Part shown: positions 37,886 to 47,538 of the stretch, in pieces
Layout: every line of letters starts with the position of its first letter
Position numbering within the stretch: position 1 is the stretch's first letter
Assembly: GCF_000020665.1 (NCBI RefSeq)
Contig: NC_011071.1
Span: forward strand, 1,478,501-1,542,500
DNA from: Stenotrophomonas maltophilia R551-3
Lineage (GTDB): Bacteria > Pseudomonadota > Gammaproteobacteria > Xanthomonadales > Xanthomonadaceae
DNA: 64,000 bases
Reading direction: 5' to 3'
The notes under the pieces: generated by a model
The model's input: only the letters and a program-made list of their open reading frames with translations
What the model was told of the DNA's origin: nothing
Database searches by the model: none
Program-made: the position numbers and the translations under genes

Positions 37886-39238
37886 TCAGGCGGTGGCCCG
37901 GATCATCTCGCCCAGGATGCCGGTGATCTGGTCGATCTGCGCCTTGTCCACGATCAGCGGCGGCGACAGTGCGATGATGTCGCCGGTACAGCGCACCAGC
38001 AGCCGGCCGTCGTGGAAGCAGCGCCGGAACACCTCGTAGCCGCGGCTGCCCGGCGCATCCCGGCGCGGCGCCAGTTCGACCGCACCGACCAGCCCGAAGT
38101 TGCGGATATCGATCACGTTGGGCAGGCCCTGCAGGGCATGCAACCGCTCCTGCCAGTACTCGCCCAGCTCGATGGCACGCTCGAACAAGCGTTCTTCCGC
38201 GTAGACGTCCAGCGTGGCCAGCGCCGCCGCGCAGGCCAGTGGATGGCCGGAGTGGGTGTAGCCATGGAACAGCTCGATGGCCTGCGGCGGCGCCTGCATC
38301 AGGGCCGCATGCACGGCATCGCTGGCCAGCACGCCGCCCAGCGGCACCGCGCCATTGCTGACCGCCTTGGCGAAGGTCAGCAGGTCCGGGGTGACCCCGA
38401 AGCGCTGTGCGGCGAACGGCATGCCAACCCGGCCGAAACCGGTGATGACCTCGTCGAACACCAGCAGGATGCCGTGGTGGTCGCACAGCTCGCGCAGCCG
38501 CTGCAGGTAGCCCGGCGCGGGCAGGATCACCCCGGCGGAACCGGCAATGGGCTCGACGAATACGGCGGCGATTGTCGAGGCGTCATGCAGCGCGATCAGC
38601 CGTTCCAGGTCGTCGGCCAGCTCCGCGCCCTGACGTGGCAGGCCCTTGCTGAACGCATTGCGCGGCAGGTCCAGGGTGTGCCGCAGGTAATCCACTCCAC
38701 CCAGCTGCAGGCTGAATGGCTTGCGGTTGTTGGGCAGCCCGCCCAGCGCCATGCCGCCGAAACCGACCCCGTGATAGGCCTTTTCGCGGCTGATGAAGCG
38801 GGTGCGCTGGCCCTCGCCGCGCTGGCGGTGGTAAGCCAGCACGATCTTCATCGCGGTATCCACTGCCTCGGAGCCGGAACTGGTGAAGAACACATGGTTG
38901 AGCGGAGGCGGCGCCAATGCCGCCAGCCGCTGTGCCAGCGCGAACGCCGGTGGCGACCCCATCTGGAACGCGGGCGAGTAATCCAGGGTACGCGCCTGCT
39001 CGACGATGGCGTTGACGATGTGCGGCCGCGCGTGGCCGGCATTGCAGCACCACAGGCCGGCGGTGCCATCGAGGATCTGGCGGCCGTCGACGTCCTCGTA
39101 GTGCATGCCTTCGGCCCGTACCAGCATGCGCGGTGCGGCCTTGTACTGGCGGTTGGCGGTGAACGGCATCCAATACGCGTCCAGTGACTCGGGGCGCTGG
39201 GTGGCCAGGTCGTGCAGGTCGCTTTCGGGACGCTTCAT
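37886..39238 (-). CDS. Class III omega-aminotransferase (beta-alanine/GABA-pyruvate type)
   Basis: A PLP-dependent aminotransferase of 450 residues. MPFTANRQYKAAPR and DGTAGLWCCNAGH are signatures of omega-amino acid:pyruvate aminotransferases such as BauA. The cofactor Lys is in LTFAKAVSNGAVPLGG, with Asp in VFDEVITGFGR. Placed beside polyamine genes, it could supply the GABA to succinate semialdehyde step (PuuE role) or deaminate putrescine or beta-alanine; the substrate is inferred. GGAG lies five bases before the ATG. Divergent from the aldehyde dehydrogenase. Confidence 0.88.
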   Translation of the reverse strand: MKRPESDLHDLATQRPESLDAYWMPFTANRQYKAAPRMLVRAEGMHYEDVDGRQILDGTAGLWCCNAGHARPHIVNAIVEQARTLDYSPAFQMGSPPAFALAQRLAALAPPPLNHVFFTSSGSEAVDTAMKIVLAYHRQRGEGQRTRFISREKAYHGVGFGGMALGGLPNNRKPFSLQLGGVDYLRHTLDLPRNAFSKGLPRQGAELADDLERLIALHDASTIAAVFVEPIAGSAGVILPAPGYLQRLRELCDHHGILLVFDEVITGFGRVGMPFAAQRFGVTPDLLTFAKAVSNGAVPLGGVLASDAVHAALMQAPPQAIELFHGYTHSGHPLACAAALATLDVYAEERLFERAIELGEYWQERLHALQGLPNVIDIRNFGLVGAVELAPRRDAPGSRGYEVFRRCFHDGRLLVRCTGDIIALSPPLIVDKAQIDQITGILGEMIRATA

Positions 39239-39306
39239 GCCAGCTCCATCGGGTCCGATGCGATGAATGTAGCGCAGCCGCGTCACGGCGAGGTCGCGGC
39301 GGCTGT

Positions 39307-39327
39307 CCGCCGGGCCATGCCCGGCGG
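39307..39327. promoter_or_regulatory. Perfect palindrome in the divergent aminotransferase/aldehyde dehydrogenase promoter
   Basis: CCGCCGGGC-CAT-GCCCGGCGG, 21 bases, in the 166-base gap between two divergent starts. It could be an operator for both genes, or a SMAG relic that has lost its GTAG. Confidence 0.4.
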
Positions 39328-39404
39328 GCACATTGGATCGCTGATCACGGTCGGGTCGCGACCACATCGGTATAACCAAGACTTGTTGACCGCTGGAGCT
39401 TCCC

Positions 39405-40901
39405 ATGGCCGATTTCCCCGACCGCAGCCATTGGCAGACGCTGGCCCTCCAGCTGTCGATGCCGGGCCAGGCCTTCATCGACGGCCGCTATGTCGATGCC
39501 GCCAGCGGCGCCCGCTTCGACTGCATCAGCCCGATCGACGGTCGCGTGCTGGGCGCGGTTGCCGACTGCGACGCGCAGGATGTGGAGCGCGCGGTACTGG
39601 CCGCGCGGCGCAGCTTCGAGGCGGGCCACTGGTCGCAGGCGAGCCCGGCGCATCGCAAGCGCGTGCTGCTGGCGCTGGCGGCATTGGTGGAGGCGCACGC
39701 TGATGAACTGGCCCTGCTGGAAACCCTGGACATGGGCAAGCCGGTGCGTGACGCCCGCCGTATCGACCTGCCCGGCGTGGTGCGCTGCCTGACCTGGACC
39801 GCCGAAGCGGTGGACAAGCTGTATGGCGAGATCGCGCCGACTGGCCCGCACGAGCTGGGCCTGGTCACGCGCGAGGCTGCCGGCGTGGTGGCCGCCATCG
39901 TGCCGTGGAATTTCCCGTTGCTGATGGCCTGTTGGAAGATCGCGCCGGCGCTGGCGATGGGCAACTCGGTGGTGCTCAAGCCTTCGGAGCGGTCGCCGCT
40001 GAGTGCGCTGCGGCTGGCGGCGCTGGCCGCCGAGGCGGGCCTGCCGGAGGGCGTGCTGAACGTGCTGCCGGGCCATGGCGCGCGCGTCGGCGAACCGCTG
40101 GCCCTGCACATGGATGTGGATGTGTTGGCGTTCACCGGTTCCACTGCCACCGGCGCGAAGCTGCTGGAGTATTCCGGGCGATCCAATCTCAAGCGGGTCT
40201 GGCTGGAATGCGGCGGCAAGAGCCCGCACGTGGTGTTCGCCGACGCGCCCGATCTGGACGCGGCGGCCAAGGCCGTGGCGCAGGGCATCTTCTTCAACCA
40301 GGGCGAAGTCTGTACCGCCGGGTCGCGCTTGCTGGTGCAGCGCTCGATCCGTGAGGATTTCGTGCACCAGGTGGTTGCTTATGGCCAGCACATGCAGCCG
40401 CAGCATCCGCTGGACGCCGACGCGCCGATGGGCGCGCTGGTGGACGCCGCGCATCTGGACAAGGTGATGCGGGATATCGCACGCGCCGAAGCTGAAGGTG
40501 CCCGCCTGCTGTTGGGCGGGCATCGTGCCGAGGTGGAGGCGGGTGGCAGCTATGTGCAGCCCACGGTGTTCGACCAGGTGCGCCCGGAGCAGGCCTTGGC
40601 ACGCGAGGAAGTGTTCGGGCCGGTGCTGGCGGTGCTCGGTTTCGACGACGAGGCCGAAGCCGTGCGCGTGGCCAACGACAGCCGCTACGGACTGGCCGCC
40701 GGTCTCTGGACACGCGATCTGGGCCGCGCGCATCGGGTTGCGCGCCAGCTGCGCGCCGGCAGCGTCTGGGTGAACGGCTGGGATGGCGGCGACATGACCG
40801 CACCGTTTGGTGGTTACAAGCAGTCCGGCAACGGCCGCGACAAATCGCTGCACGCCTTCGACAAGTACAGCGAGATCAAGGCCACCTGGATCCAGCTGTA
40901 A
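39405..40901 (+). CDS. puuC: PuuC-type aldehyde dehydrogenase
   Basis: NAD(P)-dependent aldehyde dehydrogenase of 498 residues, closest in style to gamma-glutamyl-gamma-aminobutyraldehyde dehydrogenase. Catalytic Cys is in NQGEVCTAGSR, general base Glu in WLECGGKSP, and the oxyanion Asn in VPWNFPLLMA. The N-terminal FIDGRYVDAASGARFDCISP is typical of PuuC. In the Puu route it oxidises the aldehyde made by PuuB to gamma-glutamyl-GABA. Other aldehydes cannot be excluded. puuB, puuD and puuA lie about 10 kb downstream. Confidence 0.85.
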   Translation: MADFPDRSHWQTLALQLSMPGQAFIDGRYVDAASGARFDCISPIDGRVLGAVADCDAQDVERAVLAARRSFEAGHWSQASPAHRKRVLLALAALVEAHADELALLETLDMGKPVRDARRIDLPGVVRCLTWTAEAVDKLYGEIAPTGPHELGLVTREAAGVVAAIVPWNFPLLMACWKIAPALAMGNSVVLKPSERSPLSALRLAALAAEAGLPEGVLNVLPGHGARVGEPLALHMDVDVLAFTGSTATGAKLLEYSGRSNLKRVWLECGGKSPHVVFADAPDLDAAAKAVAQGIFFNQGEVCTAGSRLLVQRSIREDFVHQVVAYGQHMQPQHPLDADAPMGALVDAAHLDKVMRDIARAEAEGARLLLGGHRAEVEAGGSYVQPTVFDQVRPEQALAREEVFGPVLAVLGFDDEAEAVRVANDSRYGLAAGLWTRDLGRAHRVARQLRAGSVWVNGWDGGDMTAPFGGYKQSGNGRDKSLHAFDKYSEIKATWIQL

Positions 40902-40933
40902 CGACGCGGCTGCTTGACCGCTGTTCGCTCTTT

Positions 40934-41033
40934 GTAGAGTCGAGCCTTGCTCGACTACTTTTCGTTCTTCGGTAGAGCCGAGCCATGCTCGGCTGCTTCT
41001 CGCGAAGAGCAGTCGAGCCTTGCTCGACTCTAC
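40934..41033. repeat. Cluster of three SMAG elements
   Basis: 40934-40958 (plus), 40972-40996 (plus, GCCGAGC core) and 41009-41033 (minus). The first and third carry the identical core GTCGAGCCTTGCTCGAC in opposite orientation. They separate the convergent aldehyde dehydrogenase and membrane-anchored protein genes. Confidence 0.9.
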
Positions 41034-41054
41034 AGAAGGAAGACAGCTGTCGAG

Positions 41055-41711
41055 CTACCGGCAGCGGGCGCTCACCTGCAGCACTGCCGCACGCAGCATG
41101 TCGCGGTCGGCTTCTTCGACGGCATTCTGGAAGTAATCCATGTCCTGCCGGCCCAGCTCACACGGGTCGACGATGTATCCCGGTGGCCACAAACCCAGCA
41201 GTTGCGCTACGCCATGCACGATCTGCTCGGGGGTCATCTGCCGACGGATCCGGAAGTAGTTGCGGCGCGGCCCGAACGCCGGATGGACCTCGCGCCGACC
41301 GATCAGGCGCGGCGCCACGCCCGCTGCGCTGATGCCGTCGCCGCCATCGATGCTGCCCGCAGGCAGGTCCAGCATCAGTGGCGCCATTGCAGGCGATTCC
41401 TCGAACGCGGGGGTACTGGCATCCGTAGGTGCCGCCGGGGGCGGGCGTGGCGCTGTCGATGCGGCCGGGCGCGCTGCCTCTGCGGTGGGCTGCGCCGGGC
41501 GCGGTTGCGCCGGCACGGGCTGCTTCGGTGGCAGCCAGTACAACGTCATCCTGGCGCCTCCGTCGCTGCGCAGCGTCATCCTGCCGCTGCCCAGCAGCCA
41601 CACTGCCATCAACCCATGCACCAGCAGCACCACCAGCCATGCCGCCATGCGCGGCAGCTTCGGCGAATCGGACCACGACAGCGCGACTGCAGTCATCGGC
41701 AAAGCATCCAT
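41055..41711 (-). CDS. Membrane-anchored protein with proline-rich linker, unknown function
   Basis: 218 residues, family not recognised. One N-terminal helix (MAAWLVVLLVHGLMAVWLLG) is followed by a proline and alanine-rich periplasmic linker (about 70-110) and a C-terminal domain of about 85 residues with two cysteines (VDPCELGRQDMDYF, LQVSARCR). The layout recalls TonB-type energy transducers, but the TonB C-terminal motif is not visible. A second ATG at 41696 is possible. Divergent from the MFS transporter, with the two starts 132 bases apart. Confidence 0.75.
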   Translation of the reverse strand: MDALPMTAVALSWSDSPKLPRMAAWLVVLLVHGLMAVWLLGSGRMTLRSDGGARMTLYWLPPKQPVPAQPRPAQPTAEAARPAASTAPRPPPAAPTDASTPAFEESPAMAPLMLDLPAGSIDGGDGISAAGVAPRLIGRREVHPAFGPRRNYFRIRRQMTPEQIVHGVAQLLGLWPPGYIVDPCELGRQDMDYFQNAVEEADRDMLRAAVLQVSARCR

Positions 41712-41843
41712 GCAGGGACCGGTGGCGCAGCCTAGCGGGTGGCCCGAAAAATTCCGTTGGCATCGGTCTCGGCTGAAACCATCGCCCCGTGCTGCCACCG
41801 GCCCGTGGCAGAATCGGGCGATCCGCCGTTACCCGTGTTGCCG

Positions 41844-43145
41844 ATGTCGACGATCACCGCTGCCGCACCGCCCGTGAATTCCCCCCGCCGTGTCCTGCTG
41901 GCCAGCCTGATCGGCACCACTATCGAGTTTTTCGATTTCTACATCTACGCCACCGCCGCGGTGCTGGTGTTCCCGCACCTGTTCTTCCCGGACAGCAGCG
42001 ATCAGGCGGCGCTGTTGCAATCACTGGCCACCTTCGCGGTCGCGTTCATCGCCCGCCCGGTGGGCTCGGCGGTGTTCGGCCACTTCGGCGACCGCATCGG
42101 CCGCAAGGCCACGCTGGTGGCCGCGCTGCTGACCATGGGCGTGTCCACGGTGCTGATCGGCCTGCTGCCTACCCATGCGCAGATCGGGCTGTGGGCCCCC
42201 GCGTTGCTGGCGCTGTGCCGTTTCGGCCAGGGCCTGGGGCTGGGTGGCGAATGGGGTGGGGCGGTGCTGCTGGCCACCGAGAACGCGCCGCCGGGCAAGC
42301 GCGCCTGGTACGGCATGTTCCCGCAGCTGGGCGCACCGCTGGGCTTCCTGCTGTCGGCCGGCATCTTCCTGGTGCTCGGCCGTTGCCTGAGCCAGGACGA
42401 CTTCCTGCAGTGGGGCTGGCGCATTCCGTTCGTGGCCAGCGCGTTGTTGGTCGGCCTCGGTCTCTGGGTGCGCCTGAACATCCACGAGACGCCCGATTTC
42501 AAGCAGGCGCTGGAACGCAAGGCGCCGGTGCGGCTGCCGATGTGGACGGTGCTGCGTGACCATCCGGTACCGATGCTGCTGGGCACCCTGGGCGCGTTCG
42601 CCACCTTCGTGCTGTTCTACCTGATGACGGTGTTCAGTCTCGGTCATGGCACCGCGGTGCTGGGCTACAGCCGCGAGCAGTTCCTGCTGATGCAGATGGC
42701 CGGCATGCTGTTCTTCGCGCTGGGTATCCCGCTGTCGGCGCGCTATGGCGACCGTTGGGGCACGCGGCGCACGATGATCGTCGCCAGCGTACTGATCGTC
42801 GGCTTCGGTGTGCTGTTCGCACCGCTGTTCCAGCCGCACAGCCCGTGGCTGGTCACCGGCTTCCTGTGCCTGGGCCTGTTCCTGATGGGCCTGACCTACG
42901 GCCCTTGTGGCACCTTCCTGGCCGAGATCTACCCGGTGGAAGTGCGCTATACCGGTGCCTCGTTGTCGTTCAACCTGGCCGGCATCCTGGGTGCGGCACC
43001 GGCGCCCTACCTGGCCACCTGGCTGGCTGAACGCTTCGGCCTGGTCGCGGTGGGCTACTACCTGTGCCTGACCGCGGTGGCGACCCTGTGCGCGCTGATC
43101 GCGCTGCATCGGCGCGCACTGCGGCTCAACCAAAGAAGCGCTTGA
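41844..43145 (+). CDS. MFS transporter, metabolite:H+ symporter (MHS) family
   Basis: A 433-residue importer with 12 helices. [20 protein letters not shown] is the MHS/ShiA/ProP-type first helix, [14 protein letters not shown] is the loop 2-3 signature, and [21 protein letters not shown] follows in helix 4. Relatives carry dicarboxylates, proline/betaine or shikimate; the substrate here is unknown. The last 20 bases overlap the 3' end of the convergent hemerythrin gene. Confidence 0.9.
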   Translation: MSTITAAAPPVNSPRRVLLASLIGTTIEFFDFYIYATAAVLVFPHLFFPDSSDQAALLQSLATFAVAFIARPVGSAVFGHFGDRIGRKATLVAALLTMGVSTVLIGLLPTHAQIGLWAPALLALCRFGQGLGLGGEWGGAVLLATENAPPGKRAWYGMFPQLGAPLGFLLSAGIFLVLGRCLSQDDFLQWGWRIPFVASALLVGLGLWVRLNIHETPDFKQALERKAPVRLPMWTVLRDHPVPMLLGTLGAFATFVLFYLMTVFSLGHGTAVLGYSREQFLLMQMAGMLFFALGIPLSARYGDRWGTRRTMIVASVLIVGFGVLFAPLFQPHSPWLVTGFLCLGLFLMGLTYGPCGTFLAEIYPVEVRYTGASLSFNLAGILGAAPAPYLATWLAERFGLVAVGYYLCLTAVATLCALIALHRRALRLNQRSA

Positions 43146-43587
43146 GCGTGCGCCCCAGCCAGCCGCCGCTCTGGTGTTCGCGGGCGAACTGGTTCAGGTG
43201 TGCCTTGACCTGATCGGCGTAGGCCTGGTCATCGCCGCGGATGTGGTTGAACAGCCAGCGCGAGAGCATGGTGCGCAGCTCGTCGCTGATGTCTTCGCCA
43301 GCCTGGAAGCGCAGCCGGTACTCGGCCACGCGCTTGATGAAGACCTCATGCACGCGCTTGTGCGCGGCACAAAACGGATAGCCCGCTTCCTCCATCAGCT
43401 CTTCCTCGAACGCGAAGTGCGACATGGTGTAGTCCACCACCTCGTCGATGACTTCACCCACTGCCGCACGCTGCATGCTGGTCTGTGCCACGTGCAGGTG
43501 GTTGAGCATCTCGATGATGCGGCGATGTTGCTGATCGATCACATCGATGCCGATGTTCAGATCGTCCTGCCAGACCAGTAGTGCCAT
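43126..43587 (-). CDS. Bacteriohemerythrin
   Basis: A 153-residue oxygen-binding di-iron protein. Iron ligands are in [36 protein letters not shown] and [10 protein letters not shown], giving the five His and two carboxylates of the family. It may sense or store oxygen for the cell or for the neighbouring diguanylate cyclase gene on the same strand, which lies just upstream. Ends inside the MFS transporter gene (convergent overlap). Confidence 0.92.
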   Translation of the reverse strand: MALLVWQDDLNIGIDVIDQQHRRIIEMLNHLHVAQTSMQRAAVGEVIDEVVDYTMSHFAFEEELMEEAGYPFCAAHKRVHEVFIKRVAEYRLRFQAGEDISDELRTMLSRWLFNHIRGDDQAYADQVKAHLNQFAREHQSGGWLGRTLKRFFG

Positions 43588-43672
43588 CCCCGGCTCCCCT
43601 TCATGCGTATGTCGGGGCCGACTGTAGAGCCGCCGCGCGGGTGCGGCGTTGATCTGGATCAAAGCGGTCCGG

Positions 43673-45016
43673 TCAGGGCAGGGCCGGCTCGCGCGGGCGC
43701 AGCGGGCTGGCCACCGTGGTGCAGCTGACCCGGTTGCGGCCACCGGCCTTGGCCAGGTACAGCTGGCGATCGGCCTCGGAGATCAGCCGATGCAGTGCAT
43801 CACGCTGCGGGCGCAGGCAGCACAGGCCGATGCTGACGGTCATGCGAAGCGTCGCGGTGCCGATGTCCACTTCCAGTGCGGCGATGCGCTGGCGCAGCTC
43901 CTCGAAGTACAGCAGTGCCTCGTCCTGTTCCATGTCCGGCACCAGCAGGCAGAACTCCTCGCCACCGAAGCGTGCGATCAGGTCCTGGCTGCGTGCGTGC
44001 GCGGCCACTGCACCGGCCACCGCGCGCAGCGCATCATCGCCGGCCTCGTGGCCGTGAGTGTCGTTGATGTGCTTGAAGTGATCGATGTCGATCATCGCCA
44101 CTGCCACGCACTGGCCATGCAGCTGCAGCTGCGGCAACTGGCGCTGGCTCTGTTCCAGGAAGCAGCGGCGGTTCGGCAGGCCAGTGAGGAAGTCGCGGGT
44201 GGCCAGGTCCTGCAGGGTGCCGATCAGCTCCAGCTGGTCGACGTTCTGCGAGACACGGCAGAAGAACTCTTCGCGCGAGAATGGTTTGCGCAGGAAGTCA
44301 TTGGCACCGTTCTTCAGGAAGCGCGGGATCAGGGAGGCGTCGGTATTGCCGGAGATGCCGATCACCGCCACCTTGTCGCGCGAGCGCAGGGTGCGCAGGC
44401 GGCGGGTGAATTCCACGCCCTGCATGCCGGGCATTTCCTGGTCGACCACCGCCAGGCGGATTGCCGGATGCGCCTCGATCGCGGCCAGGCCCTCGTTGCC
44501 ATCGGCCGCTTCGTGCACCTCATGGCCATACATGCGCAGCAGGGCGGCGGCATAGCCGCGCGCGGACGGCGAATCGTCCACCACCAGCGCCGCGATGCGA
44601 CGGTTGCGTTCCAGCCGCTGTACCAGCCACACCAGGTAGTCGATGCTGCCGGGGGTGTTCTTCAGTACGTAGTCGATGATCTGCTGCTGCAGCACGCGCT
44701 TGCGCAGGTCCTCGTCGTACACGCCGCTGACTACCACGGTCGGCAGGTCACGCTTGAGGAAGAACTCGACTACCGCATCGCGGTCGCCGTCGGCCAGCAC
44801 CAACCCGGTCAGCACCAGGAACCAGCCGCCACCCTCGCTCAGCAGGCGATCGGCCTCGGCCAGGGTGGAGGCGATCACCACCGGCAGTTCCAGGCGCTGC
44901 TCGATGGCTTCGCGCAGCATGCCGGTGAACGCACGGGAATTTTCGACCAGCAGGATCCGCTGTGGCAACGGATCGGCCAGGTCGCCATCGACGGCGGCCT
45001 GCGGCAGGACGGGCAT
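43673..45016 (-). CDS. Double-receiver diguanylate cyclase response regulator
   Basis: A 447-residue PleD-like regulator: receiver 1 (about 20-130), receiver 2 (about 142-260) and GGDEF (about 280-440). Receiver 2 is complete (VVDDSP, Asp192 in AVVDQEMPG, Lys in LRKPF). Receiver 1 has ILLVENSR and Thr70 where the phospho-acceptor Asp is expected, so it looks like a pseudo-receiver. The cyclase site GGEEF (351-355) and inhibitory site RSQD (342-345) are intact. ATG at 45016 is chosen; GTG at 45031 is possible. It precedes the hemerythrin gene on the same strand. Confidence 0.9.
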   Translation of the reverse strand: MPVLPQAAVDGDLADPLPQRILLVENSRAFTGMLREAIEQRLELPVVIASTLAEADRLLSEGGGWFLVLTGLVLADGDRDAVVEFFLKRDLPTVVVSGVYDEDLRKRVLQQQIIDYVLKNTPGSIDYLVWLVQRLERNRRIAALVVDDSPSARGYAAALLRMYGHEVHEAADGNEGLAAIEAHPAIRLAVVDQEMPGMQGVEFTRRLRTLRSRDKVAVIGISGNTDASLIPRFLKNGANDFLRKPFSREEFFCRVSQNVDQLELIGTLQDLATRDFLTGLPNRRCFLEQSQRQLPQLQLHGQCVAVAMIDIDHFKHINDTHGHEAGDDALRAVAGAVAAHARSQDLIARFGGEEFCLLVPDMEQDEALLYFEELRQRIAALEVDIGTATLRMTVSIGLCCLRPQRDALHRLISEADRQLYLAKAGGRNRVSCTTVASPLRPREPALP

Positions 45017-45074
45017 GATGCGGTGGCTCACGAAGGAGGGCTCGGCACGGATAGCGGCGGTTTCGGGCGTAACT

Positions 45075-46685
45075 TTAGCCGGGCAGGGGGCGCGGTTGGG
45101 CCGGCTGTGGGATCGGGGATTGAGGCGTCGTGGTCGGTTCGTGCAACACGAGACGCAGTCGGTTGCCACGACAATGCACCGCGCCGCCGTAGGCCAGTAT
45201 CCTGCCGGCGAGACGTTCGAAGGCCTGGTGGGTTGTCTGCGGCGACAATGCACAGCCACGGTCAAGCAGGGCAATGACCGCTACGATGCCACGGCGGCTG
45301 CCAACACTGCCGCATCGCGCCCGCACGCAGACTTGCCCCGCTTCCAGTTCCAGCAGCAGCGAAACCGCTTCGATCAATGTGCGGTAGATCGCCAGTTGCA
45401 GATCCACATTCAGCGCGGAGGGATTGCCTGTCAGCCGGGGCTGCGTGACGCGGTGGGTGTTGCTCCATATTTCGTAAGCGCCGCCGCCCTGAAGGGCAAC
45501 ATAGAGCCCGACCTGCTCCAGTCCCGTAGGGTAGACCAGACTGGCCTGTTCACGAAACAGGCGCGAGTGCACGGAAGTGGCGTGTTGCAGGCTGTTGGCT
45601 ACCGCATGGTGGCCCTGGGACCTCAGCCAGCTGATCATCTCGCCGAGCGAATTATCCATGCCTTCGCCCAGGTGCTTGAGGTGGGCAGCGCGCTCGCGAA
45701 GTTCACGTTCGCTGGTCTGGTGTGAACTGCGTGCCAGGCGCAGGGCGTTCCGCTCGGCCTGCCAACGGGCCTGCGCGCGTTGATGGTGGTAGCTGATGCT
45801 GGATCCCAGCGCGAGCAGTGCGATGCTCATGACTGCCATGTTCTGCTGGGTGGCGAACGTGCCGAGGTCGAAAGAAGACGGCAGGCCAGTGCTGGGCGTA
45901 GCGCCGTGAAGCGGGAGATTCAATAGCGGAATCGCGATGGCAGCGCCACGCCACCCATGCATGAAGGTCAGGGCGATGGCGGGCAGCGCCGCCAGCAGGA
46001 CAAGGTGTGTGCGGGTGGTATGGGCACTGCCGGCTGTCAACTGCATGCCCAACCCCAGTATCAGCATCGCCAGAATCGCCACAGCCGTAGGCGCGACAAA
46101 GCGAGCGCTCCAACTGGGTTCTGCATGCCGCTGGCTCCATAGGAAGGCCAGCGGGACCAGTGTGATGATGGCGGCGAAGTGGCCAAAGATCGTCCGATCA
46201 ACCGCGTCCAGCAGGTTGCTCGGCGGCGGATTCGACCAGAGAACGTATGAAATGCTCAGATTGAGAGCCGGGACGAACAGCGCCGTGCAGATCGACAACG
46301 AAAGCAGCCAGAGACCGGTGGCTGCTTCGGAGGGTGTTCTCATCCGATGCAGGTAGACCACCAGCATCGCCATCGGCATCAGCAGCGTCGAAGCCAGGAT
46401 GACCCAGTCCAGGCCATAGGTGTCGATCATGGGGATGCGCAGCGTTGCGAAGTACGCATACTCGCCCAGCAGTAGATATGGCCACAGGCGGGTCGGGACA
46501 ATCAGCAGCGCGGCAGCCCGGATACCCGCTGGCAGGAAAAACTGGTCCAGCGAGAACTGGCGCGAGGTGAGGCAACTCAAGGCATAGACGGCCGCGAGTG
46601 CGATGCCGGCTGGTCGGATCCGGAAGCTCAGTTCAATTGCGTTCTTGAATCGGTCCAAGCCTGGGCCTCCCTTGCTTCGGGGCAT
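45075..46685 (-). CDS. MASE1 membrane sensor with degenerate kinase-like C-terminus (paralogue 1)
   Basis: 536 residues. The N-terminal 300 form a MASE1-type eight-helix sensor (FLPAGIRAAALLIVPTRLWP, LLLGEYAYFATLR). The C-terminal part resembles HisKA_3-type kinases (VDLQLAIYRTLIEAVSLLL, RLAGRILAYGGAVH). However, the H-box, the N-box Asn and the GxG nucleotide loops are absent, so phosphotransfer is unlikely. It is clearly paralogous to 47539-49137, for example in VHSRLFREQASLVYPTGLEQ. It ends 58 bases before the double-receiver cyclase start and may share its transcript. The ATG follows a GTG at 46688. Confidence 0.82.
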   Translation of the reverse strand: MPRSKGGPGLDRFKNAIELSFRIRPAGIALAAVYALSCLTSRQFSLDQFFLPAGIRAAALLIVPTRLWPYLLLGEYAYFATLRIPMIDTYGLDWVILASTLLMPMAMLVVYLHRMRTPSEAATGLWLLSLSICTALFVPALNLSISYVLWSNPPPSNLLDAVDRTIFGHFAAIITLVPLAFLWSQRHAEPSWSARFVAPTAVAILAMLILGLGMQLTAGSAHTTRTHLVLLAALPAIALTFMHGWRGAAIAIPLLNLPLHGATPSTGLPSSFDLGTFATQQNMAVMSIALLALGSSISYHHQRAQARWQAERNALRLARSSHQTSERELRERAAHLKHLGEGMDNSLGEMISWLRSQGHHAVANSLQHATSVHSRLFREQASLVYPTGLEQVGLYVALQGGGAYEIWSNTHRVTQPRLTGNPSALNVDLQLAIYRTLIEAVSLLLELEAGQVCVRARCGSVGSRRGIVAVIALLDRGCALSPQTTHQAFERLAGRILAYGGAVHCRGNRLRLVLHEPTTTPQSPIPQPAQPRPLPG

Positions 46686-46985
46686 CACGCCAAGCTCCCG
46701 GTGTGGACACTATCTATAGACGAAGGGACGTGCAATCTCCAGGGCTGCATCGAGCGCCCGTAGAGGCGCCGGTAGACAATGCCTGATCGTCAGCGGCGGA
46801 CGCAATTTTCCACATGGCGTCCGGATGCGTGCCGCTATGTATCAAGGAAGCCAGTAGACATATAGTGGTCCTTGCATGTCCGGGACAGGCAAGGGGCTGT
46901 GCGGCGGAGCATCGACTCCGGCGCTCGACTCAACCGGGTGGGTGTTTCACCGTGCTCATCATTTTCTTTACCAAGGAGGAAAAAA
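46686..46985. other. Divergent intergenic region of 300 bases
   Basis: AT-richer than the surrounding genes. I see a strong AAGGAGG ribosome site at its right end but no repeat, SMAG element, terminator or confident promoter. Confidence 0.4.
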
Positions 46986-47411
46986 ATGCGAATAGCTAAT
47001 GCTGGAGCGGCATTGGGATTGGTCATCGCCGCTAGCCTGCCGGTGTCGGCTTGGGCGCAATCCGACGACCACGGAATCCGTATGAGCCAGCGGGGTCTGG
47101 GGGAGGCATTCCCTGCAACGGTCAATATGAGCCAGGATCCTGCTTGGCAGGTCTACGGTTTCCAGCGTGATGGCATTTCCTATTTCCAGGTAAATGACCT
47201 CGCTGGCCGCGTGCAGGTCATCATTGGCAGTGCTGGTGGTGTTTTCTGGGCGCTCCCGGCCGGCAAGGCGCAGATACCCGTATCGTTGCCGGGCCAGCCG
47301 TTGCCCATGCCAGACAATGCAATCCGCTCGCTGGTTTATCGGGGCAACGGTTTCGTGCTTGTGCGCTATAGCGCAGGTACGAGTGTGGTATGGGCCATCG
47401 AAACGCAGTAA
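46986..47411 (+). CDS. Small secreted protein of unknown function between the MASE1 paralogues
   Basis: 141 residues, no family recognised. A Sec signal (ALGLVIAASLPVSAWA) is followed by a beta-rich domain with WQVYGFQRDGISYFQVNDLAGRV and SLVYRGNGFVLVRYSAGTSV. It has no cysteine in the mature part. The ribosome site AAGGAGGAAAAAA is the strongest in the window. GC is lower than in the flanks. It is transcribed divergently from MASE1 paralogue 1 and converges with paralogue 2. A link to these sensors is suggested only by position. Confidence 0.8.
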   Translation: MRIANAGAALGLVIAASLPVSAWAQSDDHGIRMSQRGLGEAFPATVNMSQDPAWQVYGFQRDGISYFQVNDLAGRVQVIIGSAGGVFWALPAGKAQIPVSLPGQPLPMPDNAIRSLVYRGNGFVLVRYSAGTSVVWAIETQ

Positions 47412-47538
47412 TCATTGGTCAGCAGGGGGCGCACGTCGCCTGCTGGTCGACTGTTTCCAGCCAGCTTTCCGTCAGCCATGTGCCCGTTCACCGGGCACGC
47501 CGGGGCGGCAGCGGTCACGCATTGGCCTGCTCTTGGTC

